A DNA stretch of 64,000 bases, taken from assembly GCA_009760855.2 (NCBI GenBank), contig WPIO01000094.1, positions 1,026,001 through 1,090,000 on the forward strand. The letters run 5' to 3'. This stretch comes from Cristatella mucedo (lineage: Eukaryota > Bryozoa > Phylactolaemata > Cristatellidae). Shown here in pieces: positions 62,890 to 64,000 of this stretch. The position numbers and the translations under genes were made by a program. The first letter of the stretch is position 1. Each line of letters starts with the position of its first letter. The notes under the pieces are model-generated. The model saw only the letters and a list, made by a program, of their open reading frames with translations. It was not told where the DNA came from and made no database searches.

Positions 62890-63190
62890 AGAAGCAGATG
62901 CTGCGAAGAACAGGTGCGTTCTTCTTTCTCTTAAAACGCAGCAAAGTAAGCGGGTCATTCGGAAGTGAGTACTAGGCCATGGGAAATACATTCATGGACC
63001 GAAGGTTTAAAGGGTTTAAGGTTGGTTGCACGCCCAGCTTAGCGTCATTAGTCGAATAGCAGGTGGTATGATGCAAAGTACGACCAAAAGTACGACGGTA
63101 GTTTTTCGGCTTGGAGTTCCGGAGCCATATAATGAGAGGACCTTACAGTGAGAGACAGAGCTCAGAAGTCGACACGATGGTGGATACGTC
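62890..63190 (-). mobile_element. LINE family B fragment, strongly diverged
   Basis: Minus strand; aggtgcgttcttctttctct ... cattcggaagtgagtactagg ... gtggtatgatgc, the same order as in other copies. Confidence 0.55.
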
Positions 63191-63211
63191 AGCACAGGTT
63201 TGTGAGAATAA

Positions 63212-63535
63212 TAATATTAACAATAATAATGTACTTGATAAAACGCCCTCAGAGAACTCAATCTCTTTCTAGGCACTTTGCATTTGCTGCAAAGGGGAGA
63301 ACTGGTGAAATGAGGCAACTGTGACGTTCACGGCAGACAAGTCTAGCTTCAGACTTTCTCACTAACTGAAAGCACCTGATAGTATGGGAGTGCAGAGTTT
63401 CATGTTGTGAGTTGCTGAAGTCACGATGGTATGTCACGGATGCAATAGCCTGCTTGCCCACAATTAAGAACCGGTATAGAGTTAAAATTAGGCAGACTTG
63501 ACTAAGGAACTGACGTGTCATCTAGGAAATCGAGG
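63212..63535 (-). mobile_element. LINE family B fragment with tail
   Basis: Minus strand: (ATT)n, tail (cctagaaagagattgagttc), then an internal deletion that joins the 3' tail to RT sequence (RLVCRERHSC). Confidence 0.75.
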
Positions 63536-63804
63536 TGCACATGCAAAGCATGCCAACGATCTCTTCAATCATTCAAAAGTTTCCAGCAAAACAGACGTCA
63601 AAGGTCGAGAACATATCTGCCCCTAATGCTGCTCTGTTAATGCTGAATCCTAGATGGCAACCGCAGATTTGCGACACAGTAACTTGCTAAGAAGATCTAC
63701 GTAAGATAATTAGCCATGGCCACCTTTTTTATTGTATCTTCATCTTGAATATAAAAAGAAAACCAATTTATTTGCTGAAAAGTCGACCTGGGTCTTCACA
63801 AAAT

Positions 63805-64000
63805 AATAATAGTAATAATAACACATAAGTATAGCACGCTCCGAGAAAATAATCTCTTTCTAGTCAATTTACATAAGCTTTAAAGGAGCCGTGACCGTAT
63901 GGTCATCAGTAACATTAACCGTGTCAACACGCATAAGATGGTTAGTTGTAGTATGCTCAGTGTCAGCACCCACAATCATACAAAGGAAACAAAACAAGAG
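63805..64000 (-). mobile_element. LINE family B 3' end, runs off the window
   Basis: Minus strand: (ATT)n-like end, a diverged tail, and the 3' UTR (agatggttagttgtagtatg). Confidence 0.65.

Overview
This is animal (metazoan) nuclear DNA. It has spliced genes with GT-AG introns, many 5'-truncated non-LTR retrotransposons of the CR1/L2 superfamily, tRNA-derived SINEs, solo LTRs and long dinucleotide microsatellites. Nothing in it looks prokaryotic (no operons, no Shine-Dalgarno-led genes). The species cannot be named from the sequence; the repeat load suggests an invertebrate. All gene names rest on recognised protein similarity and splice-phase logic, not on a database search.

Two host genes can be recognised with good confidence and they lie head to head. 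On the minus strand, six phase-compatible exons between 19407 and 4364 encode about the first 297 residues of PDCD11/RRP5, the nucleolar S1-repeat factor of pre-rRNA processing; the gene runs off the left edge or into exons I could not find. On the plus strand, two exons (19839-19925 and 21743-21850) encode a complete 64-residue homologue of ATP5MK (DAPIT/USMG5), a small membrane subunit of mitochondrial F1Fo-ATP synthase. Their start codons are 431 bp apart, so 19408-19838 is probably a shared bidirectional promoter. From memory, human PDCD11 and ATP5MK are also divergent neighbours on 10q24, so this appears to be old microsynteny.

A third gene is seen only by its 3' end, on the minus strand at 50906-52819. 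The penultimate exon looks like the last helix of a tyrosine-kinase domain followed by a YLPM (YxxM) motif. The terminal exon encodes a 251-residue acidic, serine-rich tail with a DSGLSS degron-like motif. Weak exon-like or coding-like blocks lie at 34876-34956, 57353-57424 and 58270-58580 (all minus).

The rest is mostly repeats. LINE family A ends in a TACAT-type tail. LINE family B ends in a conserved 3' tail (AGCGCCTAGAAAGAGATTGA...) plus (ATT)n. SINE1 is tRNA Ser/Leu-like and shares the family B tail. SINE2 is a second tRNA-derived family. Two solo LTRs of about 750 bp (33496-34250 and 42521-43261) each have a perfect 4-bp target duplication. Nested insertions give a partial order of activity.

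Layout: 1-4363 repeats inside a PDCD11 intron; 4364-19407 PDCD11 exons separated by repeat-filled introns; 19408-19838 promoter; 19839-21850 ATP5MK; 22640-31700 LINE/SINE fragments; 32790-34250 CTG-rich block and solo LTR; 37855-40440 GC-rich island broken by two inverted LINE copies; 42521-43261 second solo LTR; 44105-50235 purine/pyrimidine blocks and LINE fragments; 50906-52819 kinase-like gene end; 53040-64000 mostly family B fragments.
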